From Volvox africanus (lineage: Eukaryota; Chlorophyta; Chlorophyceae; Chlamydomonadales; Volvocaceae), in contig BSDZ01000033.1 in NCBI GenBank assembly GCA_030268105.1, positions 569,501 through 633,500 of the forward strand: a DNA stretch of 64,000 nucleotides, read 5' to 3'. A model generated the notes under the pieces. The model made no database searches and was not told the origin of the DNA. It saw only the letters and a list, made by a program, of their open reading frames with translations. The position numbers were made by a program, and so were the translations under genes. Shown here one piece after another: positions 34,901-46,762 of this stretch (positions are counted from its first letter, which is position 1; each line of letters begins with the position of its first letter).

Positions 34901-37900
34901 TGTGGTGTTGCCTGAAGCCATTCTTAAATGGTCTCGGAGCCGTAATGCCCTTATTCCCCCACCTGCCAACCCCCCTACCGATATTGGACTTGGACGTCGA
35001 CTACTGACGACTCTCTCTACACTTAAGGAAAGGGTTCTGCACCGGCTTCCTTGCATGAAGGCACACTCGTACCCCATCGTCCCCCGCTCCCGACAATTAT
35101 GTATGTCTCTTCGTACCTTCCCGTGACTCTGCGTTTTATCTGTGTCCTGTGCTGGTACAACATTATTACAAAATGCATTTACGTCTTATATCACCCTAAT
35201 GTGCGCCTTTGGACGCCCTTTCCGGTTCTTTCCCACCTTGCATGCCCATGTCGTATTTTCCGTCCCCTATCATATACGTCCCCTTTCGTTCCTTCTTCCA
35301 AATTCACTTTATTACTTAATGGCTCTTTCTTTACTTAACTTTTTCCTTGTTTTCTTCTGAACTCAGCGGCCCTGTTTCCTCGATCTATCGGTTGCATAGT
35401 TCCTTGCTTTGTTTTCACTACCTTGAACTTCTTTACTCGCCTCCCCTTTTCCTTACGCTGACCCTTCCTCTTCCGCTCGCATGTGCACGTCATTGCCGTT
35501 GCTGCTTGCTTGCATCGGTACCGCCGCTGCTATCCCCCAGGTGAGTGGGTTCACGTGGAACCGTGCTTTGGTCGGTTGGTACGTGCATGCGGGCTTCACG
35601 CTGGCCCGGGTTGGGTTGATAGGTTGGTCGGGTCAAGGCCTGTTGTTTATTGAAGTAGTTAGGGTCGGGAGGGGCACGTGCATGACAGCTGCAGCACAAG
35701 CAGTCATGTATTACCTTTTGCTTGCATCTACCAGCGTTTCTCGCAGCACCGCTTCGCTGTCGCCAACAACACCGATAGTATACATCATTACGGTTCCTAT
35801 CGCTCTTCTTTCTACGAGTATGCACGGCCTTGGCGGCTACTTAGCTTACGCTCCGATTGTTTCCACATTTCCTACCGGGGACGACGCCAGCCACCATCCA
35901 AACGCGTAGGCCTTATTTATTCATCACCAGTACCATAACTCGTTTATTCGTCTTCCTCATCCGCGTCCCACGTGTTCCCTATTCTCTCCTGTCCGTCCCC
36001 ATCACAGCCCAGTACGCTACCGACGTGGTGGCGGCCAAGGCGCTGGCGATGCTGCGCTCCGCTGCGGCCAACCCGGGGGGTCAGCCGTTCTACTTGCAAG
36101 TGGCGCCCCCCGCCCCGCATCACTCCATGCATTACGAGTACGCGAGGTTGCCTTGTGGGTGGAAGCGGGAAAGGGAGATAGAGGGGGAGGGGGGGGTGGG
36201 GGTGGACATGCAGGTTCCGAAGCTGATTTCTGGTTGCGGAGGAAAGGGAAGGCTGGGGAACCCTCTTCAGCCGGTGTCGAAGTGGGGATTTTCGACAATG
36301 TTCTGGAAAAGGCGGGAATGGACTTTCGCGTACGAAAAGAGAATTCCTGCAGGCTGCCAGCAAAAACACGGAAAATACCTTAACGTATCGATCACAAGAC
36401 TACCAAATGTGGGGCTCAGGTGGGGTCTTTCTGGTTTAGAGACTAGGCGAGATGGAACAAACCCACTCCACATTTATCAAATTTCCACACCCTTAAAACC
36501 TTTCCCAATTTGTCCCCGCCCTCTCTGTATCCTTCCTTGTAAGCTCATACTGTCCTCTCCCGCCTCCCGTAATCGCCCCTTCCTGGACATGTCAGTTTTA
36601 CCGCCTCCGGCGCCTTCGTTTCTCGGCATTGGTACCCGCCAGTCCCAGCGGCCCGACACTGGGAGGAGCTGAGTGGAGCGGCATTGCCACGACCGCCCAG
36701 CTTCAATGACCCGTGGGTCAGTGGCAAGCCAGCGTGGCTGCGGGCGCTAGACCCCCTCACGGCCGCAAATGTGACCTTCTTAGAGGAGATCCACCGACTG
36801 CGGCTGAGGTGCATGCGGGCTGTGGATGAGATGGTTGAGGCGTTAGGTGGGTGAGGCGTGGGTGGGGTGGGGATAGGGGTATGATATAGATTTCGTATTA
36901 TCGCCTCCTCCTTCACCCGCCCATCCGCCCCCTCAGTCAGTGAGCTGGATTCTCTGGGTCTGTCGGACAGCACCTTCATCCTCTTCACCAGCGACAACGG
37001 CTACCACGAAGGGGTCCACCGCATGGGCAGCGGGAAGACCACCGCCTTCGAGGAGGACCTTCGAGTGCCTATGATGATGGCGGTGAGGGGCGCAGAGGGC
37101 GGGTGGGATGGGCCTGGCTTGTTAGTCAGGAGTCATGGACAGATCACTTCTTTAACATGAGGCAACCACTGCCACCAGAACAGGCCCTCCGTCGTTCTTG
37201 CCATATATCCTTGCGCGCACCCATCTGTTGCATCTTAAACCCTGCCTTCCCCCCCTTAATCGTCGTCCTAACCGCTATCCAACTGTCCGTTGTCTTTGTA
37301 GCCTAATACTCAAGAACCATAATCCTTTTGTGGCAGAAATCCCTGTACTTCACCCCTCCACCCGTCGTCCCTGGCCTCAGGGCCCGGGTCTGGCTGCCGG
37401 CTCCAAGGTGGTTACCACAACGCAGCACATTGACATTGCCCCCACTGTACTAGCGCTGGCCGGTGAGTGGGGAGTGGGGTTAGTGGGGCGGGCGTGGCTA
37501 ACGAGGGCGAGGGAGGGAGGGTATGCTAGGCCATGGACCCGTAGGTCTCAACAATCCAGGTGCTTACTAGGGTGCACCGGGATGGATGGATGGATGGATG
37601 GATGGATGGATGGATGGACCTAAAACCCTTCCCCTTCCCCTTCCCCTTCCCCTTCCCCTTCCCCTTCCCCTTCCCCTTCCCCTTCCCCTTCCCCTTCCCC
37701 TTCCCCTTCCCCTTCCCCTTCCCCTTCCCCTTCCCCTTCCCCTTCCCCTTCCCCTTCCCCTTCCCCTTCCCCTTCCCCTTCCCCTTCCCCTTCCCCTTCC
37801 CCTTCCCCTTCCCCTTCCCCTTCCCCTTCCCCTTCCCCTTCCCCTTCCCCTTCGCCTTGCCCTTCCCCCTCCCCCTCCCCTTGCCCTTCCCCCTCCCCCT

Positions 37901-40315
37901 CCCCTTGCCCTTGCCCTTATCGCCTCGCAGCGATTTCACGCACTCATCTGTCTTCCTTTTTTCCCCGCCCCTGATTTCCCGGCCCCTGCAGATTTGGCGC
38001 TCTCTCTTCGGCAGCTGGACGGTGTCCCCCTGCCCCTGGCCGCAGTAAGCGACGGCACCCTCCCTCCAAGCTACGTTTATGGCAGGCCTGACCAAGGACC
38101 GCTCCGGAACCAGTGCGTTGCATATTGCTGGAACCAGTAGTAAAATGCCGAGTTTACATAATAACATGTCAGCAGGTTCGGGTGTGGGTGTGACAAACGC
38201 GCAAAATAATGAAAAGGGTTACAATCCAAACCCCTAAGCCTGATATCGAATAACAAAGATAAATATAAATATAAATGAACCCAGCCCCTTCACATCCGCG
38301 CCGATGTGTTAGCCCGGTAACGGGAGCCACGTCTTGCACGATCCATGGAGTAAAGGGACATACTAGCCCATTACCCCTATGGCAGCCGAGGTGTCGGTAG
38401 GAGGATATAAAGTCACTACATTGGGGACATTAGTCGCAACATAACAGTTTCGGCTCCTATCGCTCCCACGGCTCCTACATACTACGTGTGTTTATGTGTG
38501 TATATTTTCATGCGTGTATCAATTCAAGCGACATTAGCTAAACACCCTCCTTCGTGCCCACTGCTTCTATATCTCATCACCCCTCACCCCGCGCCCTGGA
38601 TCTGCAGTCTTATGGCTGAATTTTGGGGCGAGTGGGTGGAGGAGTCCATTCACTCCCACCCGCCGTACCAGAACCTTACCTGGAAGGCTGTGCGTGTGCT
38701 GCGGAGCGACCAGGAGGAGGCTTACAAGTACGACACTGATCTGTTGGCGTGAGGGAATTGGGGGCAACGTGGGTGCGATACGGCGGACGGAGGAGCATTG
38801 TATGAAACCCGAAATGCTAAGACGTTTTCCTCTGACCCTCCGATACAGCGCAGGTACGTATTGCACTGCAGTGGCGAGTTTGAGTTGTATGATCTCGTAC
38901 GGGATCCTTACGAGCGAATCAACCTTTTGTTGCCATTGGGCGGGGCCTCTGTCTCACAATCGGGAAGCTGGTGGTCTTCCGCCCGGTCTGCTGTATCCGG
39001 AGCTGTACAGGCCTCGTTCCGTGATAAGATAAATAATTCTTCCACCGCCATATCAGAGGTCGCAGCGGCAGCCAGAGCCTGGGCAAGGACTGTCTGGGAC
39101 AGGTCAACTACCCGTGGGTCAGCATCTGCTGCCAATGATCATCGCCTCCGCAATACGGAGTCCCGACAGGAGGTAATGGCAGTGAATTGGCGTGCGGACG
39201 GCAATTACGTCAATTGGCTGCTTCGAATCCGAAGCCGACTGGATGCGATGTTAGCAGTCCTGGCGGTGTGCAGCGGCAGGTCATGCAGCCACCCATTCCA
39301 GGTGCGCCGCAACGGGGAGGTTAACAAACAAACCACGGCTGAGTGGTGTGACGCGGTGGAGGGAAGAGGTGCGGTGGAAGGAAACGTGTTCTGCCGGGCT
39401 CCATATGTACAGGATCCACAGGGCAATACTCCAGGTAGCGTTGGAATTGGATTTGGATTATAATGCCCTTACGACGGTAATAGTAGAAACTGGTTATCTG
39501 GTTGACTTGTTACGAGAGATCAAATCGGCTCCGGGCTACCCGGATATGTCGCACCCATGTACAAATCATAAAACCCTAAGGCTTCTGCGCGCCCCTGCAC
39601 GGATATACGGCTGCAGGTGCTTCACACCGATGGCAGCGTCTGGGATCTGTGGGATGCCATGGACGAGCAGTACGATGATATGTACGATGCAATACCTGCC
39701 TTTTCTTTCGGCCGATGTCTGCCATATCAGGACCTGGAAAACGAATGGTCGTCATTTCGCGGCGCGGTCGTGCCAGATTGTGCGGTAAGAGTGAAAACCG
39801 CGTAATAATGAGGAAACCACACAGTTAAAGACTGGGATTGTGATTCTATCCCTTTCTGTGTTGCTGTTTTTGCTAAGTTGAATTCGAACTGGATGAGAAT
39901 GCTGCTTATTACCAAGATTTGGGCTCACGTTCCAACTTTGCCGAGAGAGGTTTGCAGCAGGGCATTGTTGCAAGCGCCACACGTTCCACCATATTTCCTT
40001 CCCCCTCTCTCGTGGCTCTTCTCCTCTCTCTCCCGCCTCCATCTACTCCCCTCATCTCGCAAGCTCCACCCCGCATCCTGCATGCAGGAAAATGGCTCGG
40101 CATGGAGTGCTCCAAGAAGGGTTTTTTTTGCTGATGTTGGGCCACATGCAGGGTCCAGGGAGGCGTTTCGCCATGGTAACAGCGACGCTGGAGATGTATT
40201 CGTGATAGTGGAGTCCGAACTCGAGTCGGCAGCAGTACCACTGCCCGCCAAGTACCAAATGGTGACGGACGTATACGGCAGTAATGCTGCACGGGATGCA
40301 ATCCTTTTGGCTTAG
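31965..40315 (+). CDS. Secreted sulfatase (arylsulfatase family)
   Basis: Exons: 31965-32133, 32313-32429, 32902-32991, 33484-33630, 36008-36146, about 36631-36846, 36937-37082, 37381-37462, 37992-38044, 38608-38727, 38854-39301, 39617-39784, 40088-40315. The start MKRFLNVML begins a signal peptide (about 20 residues), followed by [14 protein letters not shown], the metal-binding N-terminus of sulfatases. Exon 2 carries TPICCPSR, the C-x-P-S-R site whose cysteine becomes formylglycine. Later exons give [48 protein letters not shown] and a C-terminal C-x-G-x-x-C segment. The enzyme hydrolyses sulfate esters; algae use such enzymes outside the cell or in the matrix. Phases match at most junctions, but 36146 to about 36631 (phase 2 to 1) and 38044 to 38608 (phase 0 to 2) do not, so an exon or edge is missing there. 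The substrate is unknown. Confidence 0.85.
34343..34458. repeat. two inverted repeats in a sulfatase intron
   Basis: AACTTCCG (34343-34350) pairs with CGGAAGTT (34371-34378), and AACTCCCCGT (34422-34431) pairs with ACGGGGAGTT (34449-34458). CCCCGTGC at 34391-34398 can also pair with GCACGGGG at 34447-34454, giving alternative folds. Confidence 0.7.
37581..37617. repeat. (GGAT)n tetranucleotide microsatellite
   Basis: Nine or so copies of ggat in the intron after sulfatase exon 8, directly before the TTCCCC array. Confidence 0.9.
37628..37916. repeat. (TTCCCC)n hexanucleotide array
   Basis: Nearly perfect copies to about 37850, then degenerate C-rich copies. It lies in the sulfatase intron between 37462 and 37992. 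The complementary strand is (GGGGAA)n, a strong G-quadruplex and polypurine sequence. It creates long artificial Leu-Pro, Phe-Pro and Lys-Gly frames. Confidence 0.95.
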
Positions 40316-40493
40316 CTGAGCACGTGTAGGTTGAGGGTTGTGGTGGATCACTTCTGCAGCAGGTTGCTCCTTTCAGTGAAGCGGAGGGAGGAAGAGGAGA
40401 GAGCAAGAAGGAGGAACCTGAATTGCAGTGCGGTTCAGTGTTCGATGTGGTGCGATGCGTCCACGTAAAACATATGTCGTTCTTTATTCTTTG

Positions 40494-40498
40494 TGTAA
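40494..40498 (+). promoter_or_regulatory. TGTAA poly(A)-type signal of the sulfatase gene
   Basis: TGTAA occurs about 180 bases after the proposed sulfatase stop, a position that supports 40088-40315 as the last exon. Confidence 0.4.
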
Positions 40499-41637
40499 GT
40501 GCAGCGCAGGATGAACTGGAATTTCCCCAGTTGTTAACTTAACCTTGAAGGTGCGTATTGAGGACTCATCATTCGTACGAAGTTCTTGAGCACCCGAAGC
40601 GATGTTAAGGGTCTTCACATTTAGGGTTCCAACTGCGTAACAATGAAGGCGCCATGATGACGAAAGTATCACCCAGAAATTACACAAACGGATGCGGTTA
40701 AAGCGCTGTGCAGTTCAGTGGTTGCCTTCAATATAAAGGCCTATAGGGACACCATGGCATGAGCGAGAATGGCAGTGAACGTATGTGTGAGTTTTGCGAG
40801 GGTTTTGACCATTTGCATCGTTTGCTCGCCTTGGCTCAACCCTGCATTTTATACCTTTCCCATCTCCATTCCACTCAGCTGCTGCAGGCATCTCTGTATT
40901 ATCCCTGACCCCTTAATCCCTCCCTGCCATCCATCCAAGTCCCTTAGGATCCTGGGGAACTGAGACCCACAGCAAACACTTCGTTGTGCACCTGCCACAA
41001 CATGCCGTGCCACCAAGTGATGGGTGACCTCGGGGACCCACTGCCTCCCCCCAAAACAGGGTGGAGCCTCATGGCTCTTATGCTTACTGTGATCAAATGA
41101 CAGGGTAGCAAAATCCTGGTGCGGCAGCATATGTTGTTAGCCTTGTCTTGGCGCATGACGGGAGCTTTTCTCACATCCTTATTCAATGCATGAACCCCGT
41201 GCCAATGGTCCTGCCTACTGGAGGACGTAGGTAAATTTTTAGTGAGTGGCACTGGTATTTAAATTCTCAGGAAGCAGGTACATTTGGTTTCTTGAAGGTA
41301 ACTCCTAATCCTCTGGGCCCCCTTGCTTACGAAAGCTCCCTTTCCTATTGCTGCTCTCCTCAACCTTTTCAGGGCCTCCTCATAGAACAGATGTAGATCA
41401 AGTTTAAGCTGGGCACTGCGACCTGAGCATCAGAGCACCACTGTCACCCAACCTCTCGTCATCCGCCTATCCATTGATTCCGACTACACTAGTGTCTAAC
41501 GTTCAGACGCGCAGATAAAGTGCATGAGTGAAGAAGGAGAGATACAACAATCAATGCATTGGTTGATGTGACCTACCATGACGATAAGCGTTATTAGTGC
41601 ATGACTATCAGTAAATGTCAGTATAACGTCCAATAAT
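40499..41637. other. intergenic region without recognised genes
   Basis: Short frames on both strands (for example minus 40849-41130) show no family motif. No structural repeat was noticed until the GC-rich block at 41.6 kb. Confidence 0.35.
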
Positions 41638-41825
41638 GAACACAACCCGTAGATACCCCAGGATACTTACAGCGGTGGTGGCGACGATGGCTGTGGTGGC
41701 GGACGTGGCGGTTCTGCGTCGATGGAGGCGGTGTCGGTTATCTTGGCGTCGGTCTCCTTGGTGGCGGTAGATGCGGCGGTAGCGGTAGTAGCGTATGTGT
41801 CCGTGGTGGCGGCGGTGGCGATGGT
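41638..41825 (-). repeat. 188-bp dispersed GC-rich repeat, copy 2 (inverted)
   Basis: Reverse complement of 23213-23400 with only a few differences by eye and no length change. A related, shorter copy in the same orientation lies at about 42560-42660; both share the flank gaacacaacccgtagatacc with an ataatga run beyond it. Confidence 0.75.
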
Positions 41826-42559
41826 GGGAATGGTAACCTCTCTCCCTCCCTCCCTCCGTCCGCCACCACCTCCACCGCCGCTGCCGACAAAGCACCACCA
41901 TCATCGCCGACAACGGGGAAGGGAGGGAGGAAGGGAGGGCACACGGGAGGGAGGGAGTGAGGTGCGGAGGTAGGTAGCTACAGTACCGAGTATAGACATC
42001 AATACAGGTGACACCGTTCCTCTAACAGTTAAGTCACTTGTTGCTACTTATGTCACCCCGGCTCTATTCCCGGGTCCAACAGACGTTTGTATCAAGGAAT
42101 AATCAAGATTCCCATCTAACTTCTATCCGAGATGAATCCTTCTCCCGTGACAATACGGACGTACTATCCCGTACAATTCAACACGTACCTTACCTCCGAC
42201 GACACCAAAGTACCACCATCATCGCCGACAACGGGCGGGGGGCGAGGGAGAAAGGGAGGGCACACGGGAGGGAGGGAGGGAGGTCGGCGGGTAATTTGAC
42301 TGGTGAAGCTATGTTCTGTCCGCCTTCAAAAGCCAAATCGGAAGATGTCAGTAGCAGTATATACTCACAACCAAGGGGAAGGGTGATTCACCACTCTGGA
42401 GCGATACATCCCTGCAAGTATTCCCTCAGTCGGACAAGTATCTACATACACGTGTAACCAACGAGACTCGATTTCGTACAAGGTCTTACCCGTTCCGATT
42501 CTAATGGTGAACCTCTGTTGTTTCCGCCTACGAAGGTCAAAACGAAATGTCAATATGAC

Positions 42560-42660
42560 GTTCAATAATGAACACAACCCGTAGATACCCCAGAATACTT
42601 ACAGCGGTTGTGGCGACGATGGCTGTGATGGCGGACGTGGCGGTTCTGCGTCGATAAAGG
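42560..42660 (-). repeat. 188-bp dispersed repeat, partial copy 3
   Basis: Begins within cgttcaataatgaacacaacccg and continues through cttacagcggttgtggcgacgatgg to ttctgcgtcgat, then diverges into the 157-bp repeat block. Confidence 0.65.
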
Positions 42661-42670
42661 CGGTTTCACC

Positions 42671-43043
42671 CACGGCTCCACAAACCCCACCGCCACCACC
42701 ACCGCCGCCGACAAAGCACCACCATCATCACCGACAACGGGAAAGGGAGGGAGGAAGGGTGGGCACACAAGAGGGAGAGAGTGAGACCGGGAGCGAAGTG
42801 GGGTAGGGAACCGATACTTACCTTTCCACCGACGGCTCCACGAACCCCACCGCCACCACCACCGCCGACAAAGCACCACCATCATCGCCGACAACCGGAA
42901 AGGGAGGGAGGAAGGGAGGGCACACGGGAGGCAGGGAGTGAGACCGGGAGCGAAGTGGGGTAGGGAACCGATACTTACCTTTCCACCGACGGCTCCACGA
43001 ACCCCACCGCCACCACCACCGCCGCCGACAAAGCACCACCATC
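42671..43043. repeat. about 157-bp tandem repeat, 2.4 copies
   Basis: The motif acggctccac recurs at 42672, 42832 and 42989. Each block continues with a CACCGCCACCACC stretch, caaagcaccaccatcatc, a gggaggg-rich segment and aaccgatacttacctttcc. The third copy is cut by the left end of the large tandem array. Looser relatives of the caccatcatcgccgacaac segment occur at about 41890 and 42210. Confidence 0.8.
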
Positions 43044-43774
43044 ATCTTTATTAACTTCAGGACACGTGATAGTGTACGGCAAGCTACCGTGGGCCACAGT
43101 CCAGTGGTCGCATTATGTAAGGAATTTCAGGACTTTAGATTCCCTACTATGGGGAAGACCAGTACTATACAAGGTGATAACCTTGCGCTCTTGGGGCCTC
43201 CGAACCGGTATTGGTGAAACACACACTTGTGCGGTGTTGATGTCTTTGAGCTTACGCGAGCTCAATTGTACCAATTGAAATTACAGTTCAATAGGAGCTC
43301 AAGAAATCCTTTGCGATGAACCTACGTAATCTGTTGTTCCAATGTACGGCCCGAAGCCACGAACAGCGGACCGATTATGGTAATACGGGGTTCTTATCGC
43401 CACACGGAAGCGCCCCTACATTGCCATTCAAATTACTTTGCTTCAGTGTTACAACCGGATAAAGGAAAGCTGTGAAACCTTCGCCTTTAGACCTGATTAT
43501 GCTCCGTCGCTCTACATAACCATAGCCCACCCTGTGTGACCCATTAACATCCTAACTAGTTATTTTAAAACCATTTTCCATAATTGCTTTCGAATTCCTT
43601 AGAGAGACTCCAAAGAACAGGCTTTGGCCTGTCAACACAACCGTTTGCCTCTAGACAAAACCTTAGTGTCGTTTATTGAGTAATACATCTCAACGATTTG
43701 CTTAGCGATAGTGCTTCATTGGACGCTTCGATTACCGGCTCCTTGACCACGACCCGGCTGTCCAGGCGTCAGCC

Positions 43775-46478
43775 ATGATCTCGCTGTTGGTGAAACTGGG
43801 CTTCAAGCCTAAGGATCGTGCTTATGAGAGGATCGACACAATCTCGGACACCAACAGCACCGCTAACGATAATGACAGCGTTATGAGCAACAGCAGCTGC
43901 CTAAATGGCAAAGCTGTAGAGCAGCCTGCAGGTGGAGTGGTCGTCACTCCTTTGCGTGAACTAATGAAGAAGTTTAGCCGCAAGTGGATTCCGACAGAAA
44001 AGGTGAATTCGTGTTGCTGTCTTTCCTGATGTTCAGTTCTAAGTAAGGCCAACTCCCATCAAGCCTGCCTTTCGTCGTCGTTTATGTTTTCTTCGATTCC
44101 GTCTTTTTTCGGTCATTCCGTGACATCCCATCCCTTCCACCTTTTCTGTCGCAGCCTCTTCAGCGGTTCGGGAAGCTCGAGGGCGAAGAATCCTTGACGT
44201 TGCAGGAGCGGTTGTCCGCGCGGCGCCTGCAAATAGCTGAGAAGGGGACTCTGCTTAAGGTCCTGCTATCCTGGGTGAGTTTGAGCTGATCAGGAGTTTG
44301 CTCCAGCAGTGGTGATGGGTGTTGAGATGCCTTGGGGGTCGCTTGTCTGACAGTCGCTCGATGTGATTGGGCCATGCGCCGACCCGCACCGCTTGCTGAC
44401 TATCGACCAACGTGTCGACCCCCCGTCTTTTGCGTGCGCACAACAGAAGGGCGCGCCCGAGAATCTTCACCAGGCCGGAGCCCAACTGGAAGCCCAGCCA
44501 GTTCCAGCAGCGCAGCAGGTGGTGGGTCAGACCTGACGCCTGAGGGGGTTCCGGGGAGGAGGTCGCCTTTCTCATACCAGTGCGCGGCTTGTGCTGCACT
44601 GTGTTGGTTGCAAAGTGCCTGCAGGAAAGCGCTTCTCAGGGGAGGCGAATGGGGAACATGGTTTCCGAGGGGAGGGGAGACGGACGGAGGGAGTTGCCCG
44701 AGGGTGACACGGGGGTGGGCTCATCATACATGTCGTTATTTTGTCGTCGTTCAGATGTCGCCGAAACTAATTTGTGTACATGCGCTTGTGTTTGGACGTC
44801 CAATACCCCCTCGGAAACACATCAAGATGCTTTCCGTGATGCAGATGTTCCATGTCTACGCACGTAAACGGTGCACTAACTGATGAAAAGCTTTTTTGTG
44901 TGTCTCGTTCTCTGCCAGCAGGAGCCGCAGCTGGAGAGTGAGGAGAACAACGTGCAGCAATGCGCGGGTGGCGTGATGGCCCCGTCGGGGTTGGCGGGAG
45001 CAGCGGCGGCCATTGAGCTAGCATATCAGCGGTAGGTGCAGTGTATAACTAGGTGTACGGCGGAGTGACGTGGTAGTGCGTGGCGGTCTGAGTACGTGGC
45101 GGCAAATGCATGAAGGCGTACGTGTTTCGGATGTGCGACTTCCTGTTTACCCGAAACCCACAATGCTGGGATCTCTTGCTTACACCTGCAACCCCACCCA
45201 TGCCTTTTCCATACAGGTTGGACGAGACCACCGAAGCTGAGGGCTTCGAGGGCTTCCAAGTCCAGGTGCGTGGGCAAGAAGTCATCGAAGCAACATAGTC
45301 TTATGTATACAAAACCCGACAACTGCTGGATGTTCGCTCTTTTATCTGCAGGTGTCAGATTTGATTTCGCAACTCGAGAAGCTGAGGTCGGGGGCCGCCA
45401 TGATGGAGGCCAGGAAGGGGGGCCTTTCCGGGGCCTCTACAGACCTGCAGGGCAGCAGCATCACTGCCAAATTTGCCATCATCCCTGCCGCCAGCTGTCC
45501 TGCTATGGGCGCCACGAGTCCGCCTTCTGCAGTCGAAGTCGCAGATGCTGGTGCCGCTTCCATTTTCATCAACAAGGCTGCGCAGCAACCCCAGGAGTTG
45601 TACCAACCCCTGGAGCTCACGCAGCCACCAAAACCGCACCCGAAAACCCCAGAGCGGCGTCTGCCCCCTGAGGCACGGAACTGGGGTCTGCAGGACTGCC
45701 GGTCCTGGGCGGGGGAGCAGCATTGGTCGTCCTGGGCGGAGGTTCAGGCGTTTACCAAGACGCTTGAGCCGACCCTAGCAGAAGCCATTCGTGAAGCAAG
45801 TAAGTCTGGTGGTGTGCACGTCGCGCTCCATCTCATGCTAGCTAGGTGCATGGTTGTCATTGAGGGGTTGTCATTGTGTGAGGGGTTGTGAAAAGACACC
45901 CCTGAGTCTAGGTCTGCTGACTGGTTTGGCTCCCAAGTATCCTGTTCTATCTGCTGACTCAGCAGGCAGTGGGCCTTGCCACCTGCTGTCTGCCTGCACA
46001 TCTAAGCGCAGCCCACCTTACATTAATTGATTTCTGGCACAGAGACGTTCGCTCTCCCCCACACACTTTGCCCTCTTTAGGCCTCGAGCACAATCCACTT
46101 GTTGCCTTCGGGAAGGAGCAGGCGGCAGCTCCAGCAATTTCCTATGTGCAGCTCAAGCTGATGGAGCTTTGTGGCTCCAATCGTTGGGGGACGGCGTCCA
46201 TCAAGGCCGCCTCGCTTGAGGGGCCCCGCAAGAGGCGCCCTTTCTTGGCGGCCTTCCTAAGGGCTGCCAAGGGAATCACAGAGCCGTGTGTTCAGCGTGG
46301 GGGCATTCGGCTCTGGTCGAGCTGGGGCGGTTTTGCAGGAAGTGCACGCACTGATATGTACCTACTACCCTCCTTGCTAGCTAGCCGGATTGCTAGATGG
46401 TCATCTCGAGCCATCGATTTTGTTTGCCAAGTCGTGATGCTTAGCGTTGTTAAACACTGCACCCTTAATCGACGGTGA
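43775..46478 (+). CDS. array gene of unknown function, copy 1 (stop-loss variant)
   Basis: Exons 43775-44002, 44155-44274, 44447-44518, 44922-45031, 45217-45265, 45352-45799, 46081-46478; phases 0, 0, 0, 2, 0, 1 match throughout. I do not recognise the family. The start MISLLVKLGFKPKDRAYERI follows an in-frame region with no good upstream exon. Visible features: a Ser/Asn/Asp-rich stretch, a charged helical segment (LTLQERLSARRLQIAEKG), a Gln/Glu/Ala-rich middle, a short predicted coil (VSDLISQLEKLRSG), a Pro-rich linker, a Trp-rich stretch (ARNWGLQDCRSW) and a basic GPRKRR near the end. No signal peptide, transmembrane helix, or transposase, polymerase or protease motif. Here TGG (46314-46316) replaces the TGA of the other copies, adding 54 residues to TGA at 46476-46478. 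The fourth exon has alternative acceptors three bases apart (CAGCAG). Confidence 0.65.
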
Positions 46479-46762
46479 CGTGGTTATTAAGAAAAGAGGG
46501 ACTCAAGACACCTAGAGCGGAACTAAAGGCTCTGAGGCCTGATGGTGACCGTGACCATGGCCGTAGTAGCACCAAGGGGCGGTGACTGGCTGAATAGCGC
46601 GGCACTTTACATTACGAATGTTAGGGCTCTCGTGAGAGATGTCCGGTGTGGTGGCTTGCAGGTGGCTGCTGCGGCTTAGGCGTGATGTTAGGCTGGGGTT
46701 TGCAGGTTTGGTTAGCTTTCTCATGTACATGTTTGTTTTCGGGCACCCCCAGTTTTGTATGT

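Noticed and set aside
37526..38167. Long Lys-Gly, Leu-Pro and Phe-Pro open frames
   Set aside because: They are pure translations of the (TTCCCC)n and (GGAT)n microsatellites inside a sulfatase intron.
39225..39240. tRNA T-loop-like gcttcgaatccgaagc
   Set aside because: It is a short hairpin inside a sulfatase exon; no acceptor, D or anticodon arms around it.
42671..43043. CRISPR-like array
   Set aside because: The repeats are contiguous 157-bp blocks without unique spacers, in a eukaryotic context.
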